Of a stretch of 64,000 bases of DNA, positions 28,001 through 39,689 are shown piece by piece (the first letter of the stretch is position 1; each line of letters opens with the position of its first letter). The position numbers were made by a program, and so were the translations under genes. Under the pieces are notes generated by a model, which worked only from the letters and a program-made list of their open reading frames with translations, searched no databases and was not told the origin of the DNA. Source of the DNA: Edolisoma coerulescens (taxonomy: Eukaryota > Chordata > Aves > Passeriformes > Campephagidae); NCBI GenBank assembly GCA_013397115.1, contig VWZW01006282.1, positions 1,487,831 to 1,551,830 on the forward strand, in the 5' to 3' direction.

Positions 28001-29040
28001 CTCTTCTTTTTTTAAGAAGTACATGTCTTTATTAATCATATATAAAGATGCTGCAATCACTTTAACCCAGCCTTCGGTCAATCTGCGGCTCAATCCCCAT
28101 TTGACACTTCCTCTTACTCTTCTCATATTCTATCAAAATTAATGCTCCAACAGAGAAATTCAGTGAATAGTAACACCCCACACATATTATCAGAACAAAA
28201 CCACCCCAAGTCAATACAAACTAAAACTACTTGAATATTACCAAAATACTGTTGCTTTGTTATGGACTTACTGAGTGCATGAGAGAGACTAAAAAGGCAC
28301 ATGCTGACACTACTAAATATGAAATACCGCTGTTCCTTCTGACAGGATTAGCTAAATACTTAAATGATAAGAACACTCCTCTGTATTTTTCCTATACTCA
28401 GAAAATGTGCACAGAAAAGTCACTCTTTGGTCTATTTCACTAGCTTCAGTTACTGTAGCAGGCTTTTGTATTCATAAAAATTTTATTTTTAGTAGTCTTT
28501 GGCATCTCCTTGGCTTTCCTTTGATGTATAAAGGTTTTATGATCAATATTAGCTGAAAGCAGCTGGTGTTATTGCAATTGCTCTGAGTCAAGAAAAAAAC
28601 CCAACAAAAGTAATGCAACACTGGTGAAAATGATACGGCTTTTGGCCGTTCAGAAAATGTAATTATCTCAGTAAATGCAAGTGGTTTTTAGTAATGAGAT
28701 TCAAAATTTCAGATGGATTATTTTTAATAACATCTTTTCACAGTGGTTCTATTAGATATTTTAAATCAGACCTCAACACTTACATAATAGATAAATACCT
28801 CACTCCCTCAGTAGCTTTTAGCTGAAGGGACTCAGCACTCCACACAGAATCCTAATGCATTTGAAGGGGGAAAAAGGATAAAACCAGCCCTGGAGATAGC
28901 CTGGGGCAGCATGCCAGTGTTTGAGGGTTGGTATGCTGGGGAGGTCCTTTCATCTGCTGTCTCGATGGAGATGGGGGATGGAGATCCATGTGGCAGCAGT
29001 GACACAAGGGATATTGATGTGTTAGAAACCATGGAAGTGC

Positions 29041-30218
29041 CTGAGAATGATCACATGGAAGGTCCTGCTTGACTGATCTGATCTCCTTCTGTGACAAGAT
29101 GACCTGCAGAGAGGATGAGGGAAAGGCTGCGGATGTTGCCTCCTAGAATTCAGTAAAGCCTTTGACACTGTTTCCCACAGTATTCTCCTGGAGAAACTGG
29201 CTGCTCATGGCTTGGATGGGTGCACTCTTCACTGTTAAAAACTGTCTGGATGGCTGAGCCCAGAGTGCTGATCAATGGTGCTGCATCCAGCTGGCATCCA
29301 GCCACTAGTGGTGTTCCCCAGGGATCNTGGAAGGTCCTGCTTGACTGATCTGATCTCCTTCTGTGACAAGATGACCTGCAGAGAGGATGAGGGAAAGGCT
29401 GCGGATGTTGCCTCCTAGAATTCAGTAAAGCCTTTGACACTGTTTCCCACAGTATTCTCCTGGAGAAACTGGCTGCTCATGGCTTGGATGGGTGCACTCT
29501 TCACTGTTAAAAACTGTCTGGATGGCTGAGCCCAGAGTGCTGATCAATGGTGCTGCATCCAGCTGGCATCCAGCCACTAGTGGTGTTCCCCAGGGATCAG
29601 TGTTGGGGCCAGTTCTGTTTAATATTTTTATCAATGATCAGGATGAGGGGATTGAGGGCACCCTCAGTCTGCACATGACACCAAGCTGGGCAGGAATGTG
29701 ATCTGCTGGAGGGCAGGGGGGCTCTGGACAGGCTGGATTGATGGGCCAAGGCCAATGGGGTGAGGGTCAACAAGGACAAGCAGATGTCCTGTCAACAGTA
29801 TCTGAACATGAGGCAACAGTGTGCCCAGGTGGCCAAGGCCAGTGGCATCCTGGCCTGCATCAGCAATAGTTTGGCCAGCAGAACCAGGGCAGTGACCATG
29901 TCCTGTACTCAGCACTGGTGAGGCCACACCTCAGGTGCTGTGTCCAGTCCTGGGCCCCTCAATTCAGGAAGGACAGGGAGGTGCTGGAGTGTTACTGCTC
30001 TCTACAGCTACCCGAAAGGAGGTTGTGGAGAGGAGAGAGTCAGTCTCTTCTCCCAAGTAACAACAACAGGACGAGAGGAAACGGCTGCAAGTTGCGCCAG
30101 GGGAAGTTTAGATGAGATATTAGGAAAAATTTCTTCACCAGAAGGGTTGTCAGGCAGCAGAACAGGCTGCTCAGGGAAGTGGTTGAGTCACTGTCCCTGG
30201 AGGTATTTAAAAGACAAA
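29041..30218 (+). mobile_element. CR1 LINE with decayed reverse transcriptase and 3'UTR
   Basis: Conceptual translation shows CR1 reverse transcriptase blocks: FSKAFDTVSHSILLEKL, then TSGVPQGSVLGPVLFNIFIND (29560-29640), then scattered C-terminal pieces. The CR1 3' region follows ('aggttgtggagaggagagag', 'gacgagaggaaacggctgca', 'gttgcgccaggggaagttta', 'aggaaaaatttcttcaccag', 'ctgtccctggaggtatttaa'). The frame is broken by stops and deletions, notably in the GTLSLHMTPSWAG stretch where the catalytic FADD segment should follow and is missing, so it is not active. The end near 30218 lacks the usual terminal octamers. Similarity may extend somewhat left of 29041. The copy contains an exact 271-bp duplication around one N, which inflates its length. 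Confidence 0.9.
29056..29598. repeat. Exact 271-bp tandem duplication separated by one N
   Basis: Bases 29056-29326 and 29328-29598 are identical over 271 positions as far as I can compare them, with a single N at 29327 between. The CR1 around them is otherwise old and mutated, so a perfect copy at a gap character points to two contig ends carrying the same sequence that were not merged. A very recent true duplication is the alternative. Confidence 0.9.
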
Positions 30219-32195
30219 GCAGCTTGCAGCTTAATCCTAGCATGATCCATTGTATGCTGATACTGTTTTTGTGTGACCAACACTAAAATTACCTGTTCAG
30301 AAAACAGTTTTAACTGTGAATTTACTGAAGCACAGTCCAAACCTTCCATTTGAATTCCCACAGCTCCCCCATGCCAAACAACACGTATCTGCATGATGAG
30401 GCACAAAAACGCGTCTGACATCGAACAGCTTTTTCCTTGGATTAGTTCTAGTAGTGAATCAATTTCCCGATCTGGTTCAGCAGGCAGACACAAAAATGTC
30501 TGTGTTAATGGAAGTGAGCAGCTCAGAAAATGAAAATGCTTTTGATTGACCTCTACCCATTTAAAGCATATGTGAAACTACCTTAGGGATGTTATACACA
30601 GGCTGTCAGCACATATGGCCATTAACCACCAGTCCACTGGTGCTCTGGTCTCTCCCTTTCTGGGATATTTTCTGGTATTATCCAATTACTGTTTTACGTA
30701 AGAACTATCTATTAATGTGTGCATTCACATTGTGGTCAAAGCTTACATATGTAGATATGATTTACTGTAAAGCCCTGAAGAATTACATTACATACCCACA
30801 GCAGTCTATTTCAAAAATTTATTTTCCTAAACATGGCATTTTGTAATTTTTTAATAAATATATACCCTTTACAGTACTGATGCAGTGTAACATTCACACA
30901 TATTTTCAAAGTGTTGGTTATTATCTCAGCAAACACCAGTAATGACTGTTTTCATTTACTAATAACAGAACACTTAAAATCACAATTCAATGGCCACTTT
31001 AGCCCAAATAATATCATAGTTGTATGAAACACTGTGATCTGCTACTGTATCAGTAACATTTATTTCATTTTTCAGAGGAATTATTATAGTTGATGTGGAC
31101 AAAGCTCTTTTTGCTCCAGTTGAAAAAGTCTGCGAATAAATCATGTCATGTTTAGATATGAAAAATAGGTCAATGGCTACTGAGATGATGTTTCCAAAAG
31201 CAGAACCTTCCCTACAGCAGAGCTTTAGGAAAACACTTCATCTGACAGCATACATTCTTTTTAACAGAATCCTCTTAGTAGGTACTGGATAAAAAAAATC
31301 ACTTAACTGTATAAATGGACAGAGAGAACATTCTGAGGAATGAGACCTCTTTTAAATTACAAATACATGGCATTACATTTTAATACTTCACTTGAACCAC
31401 CCTCCTTCCAATTGATGTTACCCACCTCGAGGCCACAAAAATCACCCTCAGGCAAGCCGTTTTCAGTGCCTTGGAAAAACTGGTGAGGACAGCACATTTT
31501 TTTGAAAGAAATGAACCAGGAGAAAGCAGTGCATACTGGTAGTAGTGTTCTCCATACAGCAGTTACCAGTTTTGTCTTCTACCAAGATTAAATGACTGGC
31601 AGCACATTCGTTCTATTGCTCAGTAACTAAAACCTTTACCAATTATGGGTCAGAAGAGCTCTTGTCCAAGGGAGGCACATTTCTCTTAATTAAAAAAAAA
31701 GAACAAAACTAGAAAGATCCTATTGCATTAGCACTTTGATGAAATCGTCTCTTAAATCTTTATTAAAAATAGCATATAATCACACTGAAGAGAGGATTAT
31801 TCTAAATTGATGGTACATATACTCACAAATGGTATATATACTCACAAATCAAGCTTGTTCCTTCACCCATTTTGTATTACTTATGGATAGCTACTGCCCC
31901 AGATAGGCAACTGCTGCAAAATGAGGCATTTTTGTCTTTATATACTAATATAGTTGGTGGAGACATCATTCTGAGACCAGAGTTCAGGTACAGCACACTG
32001 AATCACATGTTATTTAGCAGCTGTAACTCTATAGTAAAAACAGGACAGTCATTACCCATTCCATCTGACATGAACAAGGAACAGCTTTTAAAAGCTTTCT
32101 TCGTTGTGTTTTGGTGGAGAAATATTTTAGATATTCTTGGAATAAAGGATAAAGGAAATCTACATACTGATTATAAATTAAGACCAGTGTTGACT
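30219..32195. other. Intergenic stretch between the CR1 copy and the COA8 3' end
   Basis: AT-rich unique sequence with no supported gene. It contains a 19-bp tandem repeat at 31812. Further TTTATT words (minus-strand AATAAA) occur, for example near 31.76 kb, so a longer COA8 3'UTR cannot be excluded. Confidence 0.5.
31812..31849. repeat. 19-bp tandem duplication
   Basis: ggtacatatactcacaaat is followed directly by ggtatatatactcacaaat, with one mismatch. Confidence 0.8.
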
Positions 32196-32201
32196 TTTAT
32201 T
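32196..32201 (-). terminator. COA8: Candidate COA8 polyadenylation signal
   Basis: TTTATT on the plus strand is AATAAA on the minus strand, about 116 bases beyond the COA8 stop codon. It is the first canonical signal after the stop and would give a short 3'UTR. Confidence 0.5.
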
Positions 32202-32316
32202 TACATAGTTTAACAAACAAATTCAAGTAATTATTGCATCAACCATTCTGATTTTGAACATTACTATAAACCACAAGTTTATAGCATATAGTGTTGCATT
32301 CTTCATGGAGCTGTGA

Positions 32317-32422
32317 TTACTGTTCTACATTTTTCTTTCTCCGACGAAGCCACCTCAGAGCTCTCACCAGTGCTACTTGTCCCATGAGAAATGTGATCCT
32401 AAAGTTACGTTTATACCAATCT
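32317..32422 (-). CDS. COA8: COA8 exon 5 (terminal coding exon)
   Basis: Acceptor AATCCTAG, then the last base of the split Arg codon and DWYKRNFRITFLMGQVAL, followed by an Arg/Lys-rich tail and TAA. The C-terminal RWLRRRKKNVEQ is basic, as in the mammalian protein. Confidence 0.95.
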
Positions 32423-35400
32423 CTAGGATTCCAAAGCCAAGAAGATCATCAGCACACAGAACAAGAACAGAAAAAAGATACACAATTATATTCAAGTATC
32501 CTTTGGCATTGACAAATGACATTTCAGTGATGACCTGCATTTTCTGTTCTTTGTGGTAACACTTTTCCTGTCTAATAAGAGTTAAATAACCTATGACAAA
32601 CTCTATGTGTATATCCACATCCATGAACAGATTACATGTGCATTACAGGGTTGCAACTGTATTTGAAATCAGGCAAGATAAACCAGTTAAAATCATGTCT
32701 CATGTTCCAGAAGTAAAGCTGACCACCAAGCTATCTGGACTAACTTCTTGCCAGTGTTGTGCTTCAGGTAAGATGTTTGTGTGAGGATGAAGATGCACGT
32801 GTTAAAAAGGGCAAAGTTGGTTTCATGCAAGGAAAAAAAAAATCAAATCACACTTCAAAGACTAATTGTATAATCCAATATGGGAAACATTATCTTTCTA
32901 CTACAGTATCTTTTAAAGATAATGCCTTTAATATTGCCAAAGTTAGTCTTTATATCTTTAAGTAATTTAATTTTTATGAATCATGCATGGCTTCTGGAAC
33001 CAATTCAAATTATACAAAGTATAGTCTGCATCAGCCCTTTTTAACCTCTGAGAACTTGCTTCAAGTTCTTGCCCCTGTTACAAACTAAAATAATACCAAA
33101 ATTTTTTTCTTGTTTCTAACAAGGATCTCGCTCCCATGTTGTAAAATGCTCACAAGAAGCAATAGGATACGTAGAATTCTAGAACTAGAACACTGGGATT
33201 TAGGTCTTCTCTTGAGATGTCTGGGGCAAACCTTGCATGCACAGATCTAACATAAGCCAGAGATACCAACCTCACAGTAAGGATAGAAGCCAAATTCACA
33301 CTGACAGGCAGCACTGAGCTACCCCTTCAAATGTCATGTTAAATAAAAATATCATGCTAACATTGCAACTGTTTCTTGTCCCCTTTCATGTTTAATTTTG
33401 TACATCCTTCTTGAATTTTTTCCTCAACTAAGTTGTATTTCCAGTCTAAGTATCCTGAACTAAATCCTCAAGGCATCTATGCACAGTCATTGCTTCAATT
33501 TTAACTAAATTTTAAAAGTTGCAACACTTCAGCTGCCAGTTTTCAGGCCAGCTGGCAATACTGCAAAAGAACATACAGCTAAATGCATAAACAGATTTTT
33601 ATAAATATGACCCCTCAAAATCAGAGTGCCTGTAAAAAGCTCTGCTGTTTTCAGGGCTGTGCAGTTCCACTTTGAAACTACAACAATGCAGCTGACACAA
33701 CCTGATTTTACAAGTCAGCAGCAAGGAAGGTCATGTTTAAGCACAAAGCCTGAATTATCTTACCGTGAAGATGGGACACTTTCCTAAGGTCACCACAACA
33801 AAGGCAACTGGAGACCAGTTCTAAGATAAACCCTTTGCATTCCCACTTATCAATTACAGGCAATTTAATGACAATCCTTTCACTAAAACCAATTTCTTAC
33901 TTTCCATCTTTTCATGCTGTAGCTTTGGCTTAGGGTGAAGTTCCCCCCTACCCGTTTGTGGGCAAGACAAGATGTGCATATTTAAATATTTATTACAGTT
34001 AAATTGTTCTTACAGGATAGTATTTTATGGTTTATGCACAATACATATGAAGAAATTTAAGCCACCATTTGTTATAGATCAGTTACAGTGATGGCAGAAT
34101 TCTCACTAGCATTAGACCATTAAGAACCCAGTCACACTTGACACTTTTTTGCCCAATAATCTCTCAATCCAATAGAGAGAGGAAACTGGAGTTGTGCTTT
34201 CATATTCAGTGGCAGTATTCCTGGATTAAGTACTGTCTTCCCCCACCTTGCCATTCCTCCCTCACTTCTAGCCCTGTTTCAAGTGTGCACAGCTACTTGC
34301 AGGGGTATGTGTGTTTGCAAGTCATTTTTCAGCCCTTTCAGATCCCCAATCCAGTTTACAGAGCTGTTGTACAAACAGTAACGCTGAAACAATGCAGATG
34401 TTGTGAGGAGTTGGATGTGGGTTTACCAAGCTGTAGCTGAGGTTCTGCCCAGGACGAGCTCAGGTAATCAATTTACTAATGCCTCACCAAACTCTAAGCT
34501 GATCACTTTTTTACTATACTCTTGCAAAATAATAGACCCAAGATTATTAAATATTACTCCCATTAAACAATTTTCCTTTGAGATAAATCACATTTACTAG
34601 TCCTTATTTAACAGTCAGCTAGAATCTGTTATACAGAACTTTCAACTGATTTATTTGCATATTTATCAGTTTCAATTAGCAGCATGAAAAAACCCATGCC
34701 CTAAGATAATAAAATGTGCCTGATCTTGTTTCTTAAAATCTCAGACTTATTTTTCCACTAAAACAACAATAAGCAGCAGCAGAACGCAAATGATAATGCA
34801 AATTTTTGTCAAATGCTAGTAACAGCATTAAAAAAATATTCAAAAATTACAGGGGTTTGTGCTGTTTTACCAATTACAGAAAAAAAAGTTCAAATTTTAA
34901 ACTTGATCTTATACCTTTCACTTAGACTGTAATGTATAATGGTCAACATAAATACCTTCTACATACCTGTTATACTGCAAATGCTTTTTAAAATTTTTAC
35001 TTAGAAAGTCCTTGTAAAAGTCAGCCATTTCTTCTGCATTCAGTGTTGCTTTTTGACCTGAAAATAGGTTTTGGTGCAACAAAGTCAAGGCAATTCTCTG
35101 GATTAAAACACTGGGTTCAGATGCTAGGTCTGACTCCTTGCTCCTACAAGCTTTCTGTGTAACCCTGAACAAGTCAATATGCCTTTATCTTTCAACTTTT
35201 TAAAACTTATCAAGGGAGCACAGCAGATTAAAATACTGATCATCTTGAAGCTGGCATAGAGCTTAAACCCCTATTACTTGTGGAAGTGATAAAGTTTATC
35301 AGCTCTTAGGCTATTTAGGGAACTAGTGAACCCCTATGAAAAAGTGCATAGACCTAGGAGTATCTATCCTTTGCATAAAATAGTTTCTCACAGGGCTGAA

Positions 35401-38400
35401 GCCTTAACAGTATCAATAAGAGCATTTAGTAACTTAATTTTCTCCCCTAAAGCAAGTCCATAAATATCAAAAGAACACTATCCACAACTGACATGGTGTT
35501 TTCAGATGTACATTTTTTTCTGTTACTGTTGATAAATTTCAAGTAACTTCAGGCAAAAAGTTTATGTTCTGAGATGTCAGACTTCCAAACAGTCTAGTAG
35601 GCAATTATTTTGAGAAGAAGCAAATACAAAAGATGATTTTGAATATGCCACTCATAACTAGAATATAAAAGAAAGAACAGCAAGACCTGTGTCTACAGCA
35701 CATATGTCTAATCCTGAGAACCAGCAAATATTCTCAACTCTACCAGACAATTCCTACACAAGCCTTCTGGCACAAAATGTCCTTAAAATGACAGTCAAAT
35801 TTGAATGCCCTAGGGAACACAGATATGATGAGGGAGATGGAATTGCAATATTCAAATTGTTACTGTTCCAAAATGCATTTTAAGGCTCTTGAGACTGATC
35901 ACAGAAATGTAAATTATTGATTGGTTCTATTTGTCATTATTTACAAAACTAACATACTACAGTGGATTAACATACTATGGGATAAATTAATTCTAAACCA
36001 TTTGAAGGCTGCCAGCTTAACACCTATAGTTAATTTGTTTCTTCATACTGGTATCAGCAAAACTGATTTATTATGTAGAAAAGTAAGTTTTGTTCCAATT
36101 GTTCATTTTTATTTTTATATACACTCACAGCTGTATTATAGAATGGTTAACCAAAGCATGCAGTCAATATAATTTTATTTTTAATGGAAATACATGGTCA
36201 CTCTCTTTTACTTCTAGGGTATAAAAATAAAACAGTAATATAAAAGAAGTGTTTCTGAAACAACACAGAACTTAATTAAAATTATTTCTCAAGCACACAC
36301 TGATCACTAGGATACAAACAGAAAAGAAAAATAATGGTCTGTGACATACAGAACGTCAGAGCAGATGCTTCACTAAACTCAAGCAGATCATTATTCTGTG
36401 AACAAAGTGTTCAACATCATTCTACAATGCCCAATTCACTATTATTATGAAGGCATTTTGTTTTCATTTTCACATAATGAATTGGAGAGACAACTATTTT
36501 ACAGCAACTGTGCTCAGGCAGAGACAGGCAGATAGCAGCTGCCACCCCCCCTGAAGCTGTTTTACTCTCCCTCAAGGAAAAATATTGTATTCATTGCATA
36601 CACCATGGACCTGAAGCCAAAGACTGTGAATTTATCCACCCAACCATAACATGCACTTGAGGCAAATGCTCTGTATGTTTATCTCAGCCAGCTCACTGGG
36701 TTAGGAGGTGTGAAAGTAAAAAAAACCCCTTCCTCCTTAGACTATATGATTATTATATTACTGGGCTAGGATTTCAGCACATTCCCTCTGGCTGTGGGGA
36801 AGGAATTAGGCGTAGAGCAGTGCAATAGATGATCTGACCCTCACAGGCACATCTCTGAAAAGCTCCTCCTCTCTTTTTTTATCACGCTCCTGAAAACATT
36901 TCTAAATCCTACCCCTGAGACAGAACGTAAAGAGCATAAACTAACAAAATTCAAAGTTAAATAGAATTCAGAACGCATCCTAAACTATTAACGAAGATCT
37001 CACTAACCTGATTCATCTCTCATTTCCAGACCCTTGGCTTTCAGTCTTGAATAAATAAATTCTTCTTTTTCCTAAAACATGTTTTTCCACATTAGAATCG
37101 GATACAGTCAGTCCTTGAAGTTAACCATTGTTTTTAATTACACAGCAATGTGGTGTTTAACACCCCCTGAAATAACTAGCAATACTCATTATAGTTGGAA
37201 GTGTCAACTAAACACTTTCCTTAATCCAGTGAGTTAGTTAAACTGGTAACATTGTCACTTAGATCCTGCTACCTGCATGCATCAATTAATTCATGCAAGT
37301 GTCCTACTGATACTTATAAAACTGACTTGTGGAGTGAAGCTACAGCCAAACTTCAGCGTTGTTTCACAAGATCCAAACTTTTCAGTTTCTAAGACAAACT
37401 ATAGAAATGTGCTGTACTGTATAATGGAGGTTTTGAACACAGAGAAAAACATGCAGCCTAAAAAAATTTAAATTATTTAGATGGAAGCACAATAATCATT
37501 TGTTTGTAAGTTTTATAGATTTAAAAAGCAGTTCTGTGGAATTAAAAAAGACAAGCTTCATTTTTTTCTGGGATCTTTGCAAGTTTTGAGAGGATATGAT
37601 GATCAACATCATAAACAATGGTGAATTACTGAACTGTTACTGTTCTTCCAAAAAATGCCACACTGGTTGGAGATGCTAAAACCAGGAAAAAAGACAGACT
37701 CACTTTAGCCTTGCTGGGATATGCTGCCAGTGGTATGGGACATATCATTTAACCTCATTTAGTCTTGGTAATTACACTAGATTTCTCTCACTTATGACAA
37801 GAGAAAAACCAGCCATGGAATCATTTTCAGCAGCTGCTCTAGTCACAGACAGGTCCTGCATGTAGGGCGGCTACAACTTTATGCTTTCAGTGCAAGGCAG
37901 GAAAAAGGCAAATATTCTATGCCACTACACAGCAACAAAATGTGTGGGACTTTTAGTTTTGAGCATCATTTAAAGAAACGAACGACAAAAACATCATTTC
38001 CTCCGTGACCCTGAGCGCATTAACAGCAGGCAGAACTGAGCCCCACCTCAGAGAGGCCAAGCCCCCAGTTTCAGGCAGGCGGGTGGGTGCTGAGCAGCAG
38101 CAGCAGCAGCAGCAGCAGCACTGGGTGCGAGGCCGGGCTCACCTGGCGGAAGGCGCGGTTGTGCCGTGCCCAGAAGCGCTGGTTGCTGGCCTGGGCCTCC
38201 TGGCGCGCCTCCCGCAGCCGCCGCTCCAGCGCCGACTCCTCGGGGGGCACGTAGAAGACGACGGGGCGCAGGTTGGAGTGCTTGTCCGGGGGCCCGATCC
38301 AGTCGCTGCGCGAGTGCGCGGGGGGGCGGAAACCCAGGCCCTGGGAAACACAGACAGCACGCGTTATCTGCACTGCAGCAGAGTTTCTGAAGAACGTCTC

Positions 38401-39435
38401 GATCTGGAATAAATTCCCAAACGCCATGGAACCTTAAAGCATACAAGCATAGCAAGTTCAGAAATAAAGCACATTTATGCACTGTAACCAAAAACAACAC
38501 TGTACATTTACAATTACTTTTACTTACAAATGGACTACAGAGAAGATACCTTTAATTCTTTGACCATAGGCATGAGTCATGGGGTATTTTTTTAAATCAA
38601 CTTTTTTTTTTTTCTTTCCTAACACTGATACTCTGTTAAAACTTTCATGGAGAGAACTAGCAAGTATGCAAATTTTTTATGGCGCTGATCTCTGCCCTCT
38701 GGTGACCAGTGACAGGACCCGAGGGAACAGCATGAAGCTGTGTCAGGGGAAGTTTAGGTTGGATATTAAAGGCTCTTCACCCAGAGGGCTGATGGTCACC
38801 GGAACAGACTCCCCAGGGAAAGGGGCACGGTCCCAAGCCTAACAAACTCAAGGAGCTTTTGGACAACTCTCTGAGGCACATGGTGCGATTCCTGGGGCTG
38901 TTCTGTGCAGGGCCAGGAATCGGATTTCGGTGCTCCTTATGGATCCCTTCAAACTCAGCATGTTTTATGATTCTACGATTCTGCGTCTTCCGAAGCCCGG
39001 CGTTCTTCCTGCATCCACGTGCCCACCCACAGGCGTGTGCCTGCCGCAGCCGGGTTCGGGGACACCTGGCGTTACCCAACAGCCCGTAACTCAGCGCCCC
39101 TCCAACAACGAACACCGGGGGCCTCGACAAACACATCAAAAACCAGAGGCCGCGGGGAACGCGGTTTGCTCCCGGCCGCCCCCGCCCCGCCGGCGTTACC
39201 GAGGGGCAGCGGGGGCGCTCCCCGCTCAGGNAGGGCTCCGCGGGGGCGGCGGCCCCCGAGGCTTCCCCCGCGGCCCCCACAGGAGCTGCAGACCCCCGCC
39301 CGAGTTTACCGCGCTGTCCGGCCGCTCCCCGCCCTCAGCCGCGCGGCCACCGCCGGAGGAGGCGGAGGAGGAGGCGGAGGAGGCGAGGAGGCGGCGGCAG
39401 CAGCCGCCGGCCCGCAGCACCCGGGTGGCCGCCAT
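32317..39435 (-). CDS. COA8: COA8 (APOPT1), cytochrome c oxidase assembly factor 8, five exons
   Basis: Mitochondrial protein that supports or protects cytochrome c oxidase (complex IV); human loss causes COX deficiency with leukoencephalopathy. The coding sequence is join(39435-39310, 38340-38143, 37071-37008, 35057-34967, 32422-32317) on the minus strand: 585 bases, 194 residues plus stop, close to the human length of about 200. All introns are GT-AG and the phases agree (0, 0, 1, 2). Residues 1-42 are Arg/Ser/Ala-rich and lack acidic residues before 35, as expected for a mitochondrial presequence. The conserved DUF2315/COA8 core follows: DWIGPPDK (55-62), NLRPV, the EKEEF block (109-113), EEMADFYKDFLSKNF (138-152) and WYKRNF (162-167), then a basic tail. 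Third codon positions are almost all G/C in exons 1-2 and mostly A/T in exons 3-5. It is head to head with BAG5. Confidence 0.95.
32423..34966 (-). other. COA8: COA8 intron 4
   Basis: About 2.5 kb, AT-rich, bounded by GTATGT and CCTAG. I see no further exon or recognisable repeat. Confidence 0.85.
34967..35057 (-). CDS. COA8: COA8 exon 4
   Basis: 91 bases, acceptor TTTTCAG and donor GTATGT. It encodes QKATLNAEEMADFYKDFLSK and then NFKKHLQYN, the most conserved family motif. It begins with the last two bases of a split Gly codon and ends with the first two bases of a split Arg codon. Confidence 0.97.
35058..37007 (-). other. COA8: COA8 intron 3
   Basis: About 1.95 kb, AT-rich, bounded by GTTAGT and TTTTCAG. 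No embedded gene seen. Confidence 0.85.
37008..37071 (-). CDS. COA8: COA8 exon 3 (short)
   Basis: 64 bases, acceptor TTTTAG and donor GTTAGT. It encodes EKEEFIYSRLKAKGLEMRDES plus the first base of a Gly codon. The block matches the conserved family segment between the exon 2 helix and the 'GQKATLNAEEM' motif. Only 5 of 21 full codons end in G or C. Confidence 0.93.
37072..38142 (-). other. COA8: COA8 intron 2 with CTG tract near its donor
   Basis: About 1.07 kb, bounded by GTGAGC and TTTTAG. Its first 100 bases on the minus strand are GC-rich and include a CTG tract; the rest is AT-rich. Confidence 0.88.
38095..38118. repeat. (CAG)8 / (CTG)8 trinucleotide tract
   Basis: Eight perfect CAG units on the plus strand. 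On the COA8 strand it is (CTG)8, starting about 25 bases inside intron 2 from the exon 2 donor. A plus-strand frame across it is not a gene, so it does not encode polyglutamine in any supported protein. Confidence 0.97.
38143..38340 (-). CDS. COA8: COA8 exon 2
   Basis: 66 codons, acceptor TTTCCCAG and donor GTGAGC. It encodes the conserved DWIGPPDKHSNLRPVVFYVP block and an Arg/Glu/Gln-rich helix ending FWARHNRAFRQ. 64 of 66 codons end in G or C. Many positions that are Lys, Thr or Asn in mammals are Arg, Ala or Gly here, as expected under strong GC pressure. A long frame on the opposite strand here is a shadow. Confidence 0.95.
38341..39309 (-). other. COA8: COA8 intron 1
   Basis: About 970 bases between donor GTAAAC and acceptor CCCAG. 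It holds a CR1 fragment in the opposite orientation and, towards exon 1, the flank of the CpG island with an unresolved base at 39231. Confidence 0.82.
38686..38984 (+). mobile_element. CR1 LINE fragment in COA8 intron 1
   Basis: The CR1 3' region is recognisable: 'ggtgaccagtgacaggaccc', 'gtcaggggaagtttaggttg', 'cccttcaaactcagcatg' and the terminal 'atgattctacgattctg'. It is 5'-truncated with its 3' end intact, inserted antisense to COA8. Confidence 0.9.
39310..39435 (-). CDS. COA8: COA8 exon 1 (coding part)
   Basis: 42 codons starting at ATG 39435, with A at -3 and G at +4. It encodes a basic, Ser-rich low-complexity leader built from GCC/TCC repeats. The donor is GTAAAC (39304-39309), a weaker match than GTRAGT but exactly in phase with exon 2. 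40 of 42 third positions are G or C. Confidence 0.82.
39357..39400. repeat. GGA/GGC low-complexity tract inside COA8 exon 1
   Basis: Irregular GGAGGAGGC repeats on the plus strand read as GCC/TCC codons on the COA8 strand, giving the Ala/Ser run of the presequence. The tract is likely to vary in length between species. Confidence 0.8.
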
Positions 39436-39495
39436 GTCCCGGCGCTTTACGGCGCTGCCGCACGGGCGCTGCGGGCGGGGCGGGGCCGGGCCGGG

Positions 39496-39689
39496 NNNNN
39501 NNNNNNNNNNNNNNNNNNNNNNNNNNNNNNNNNNNNNNNNNNNNNNNNNNNNNNNNNNNNNNNNNNNNNNNNNNNNNNNNNNNNNNNNNNNNNNNNNNNN
39601 NNNNNNNNNNNNNNNNNNNNNNNNNNNNNNNNNNNNNNNNNNNNNNNNNNNNNNNNNNNNNNNNNNNNNNNNNNNNNNNNNNNNNNNNN
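39496..39689. other. Assembly gap of 194 N
   Basis: A run of N in the middle of the bidirectional promoter, flanked on the left by GC-rich sequence that is hard to sequence. Frames that run through it are meaningless. Confidence 1.

Larger units (their letters stand above)
17414..29020. other. Intergenic stretch, no gene seen
   Basis: Between the putative KLC1 promoter and the CR1 copy at 29 kb I see only short open frames without family resemblance. Supported contents are a purine-rich A tract, two CR1 3' fragments, an AT-rich block with homeodomain and octamer-like words (18.69-19.02 kb), and a small tandem repeat near 25.04 kb. The rest is ordinary AT-rich unique sequence. Confidence 0.6.

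Noticed and set aside
38005..38412. 135-codon plus-strand frame with a polyglutamine run
   Set aside because: It is the antisense shadow of COA8 exon 2 plus the CAG tract. The minus strand carries the conserved protein and proper splice sites.
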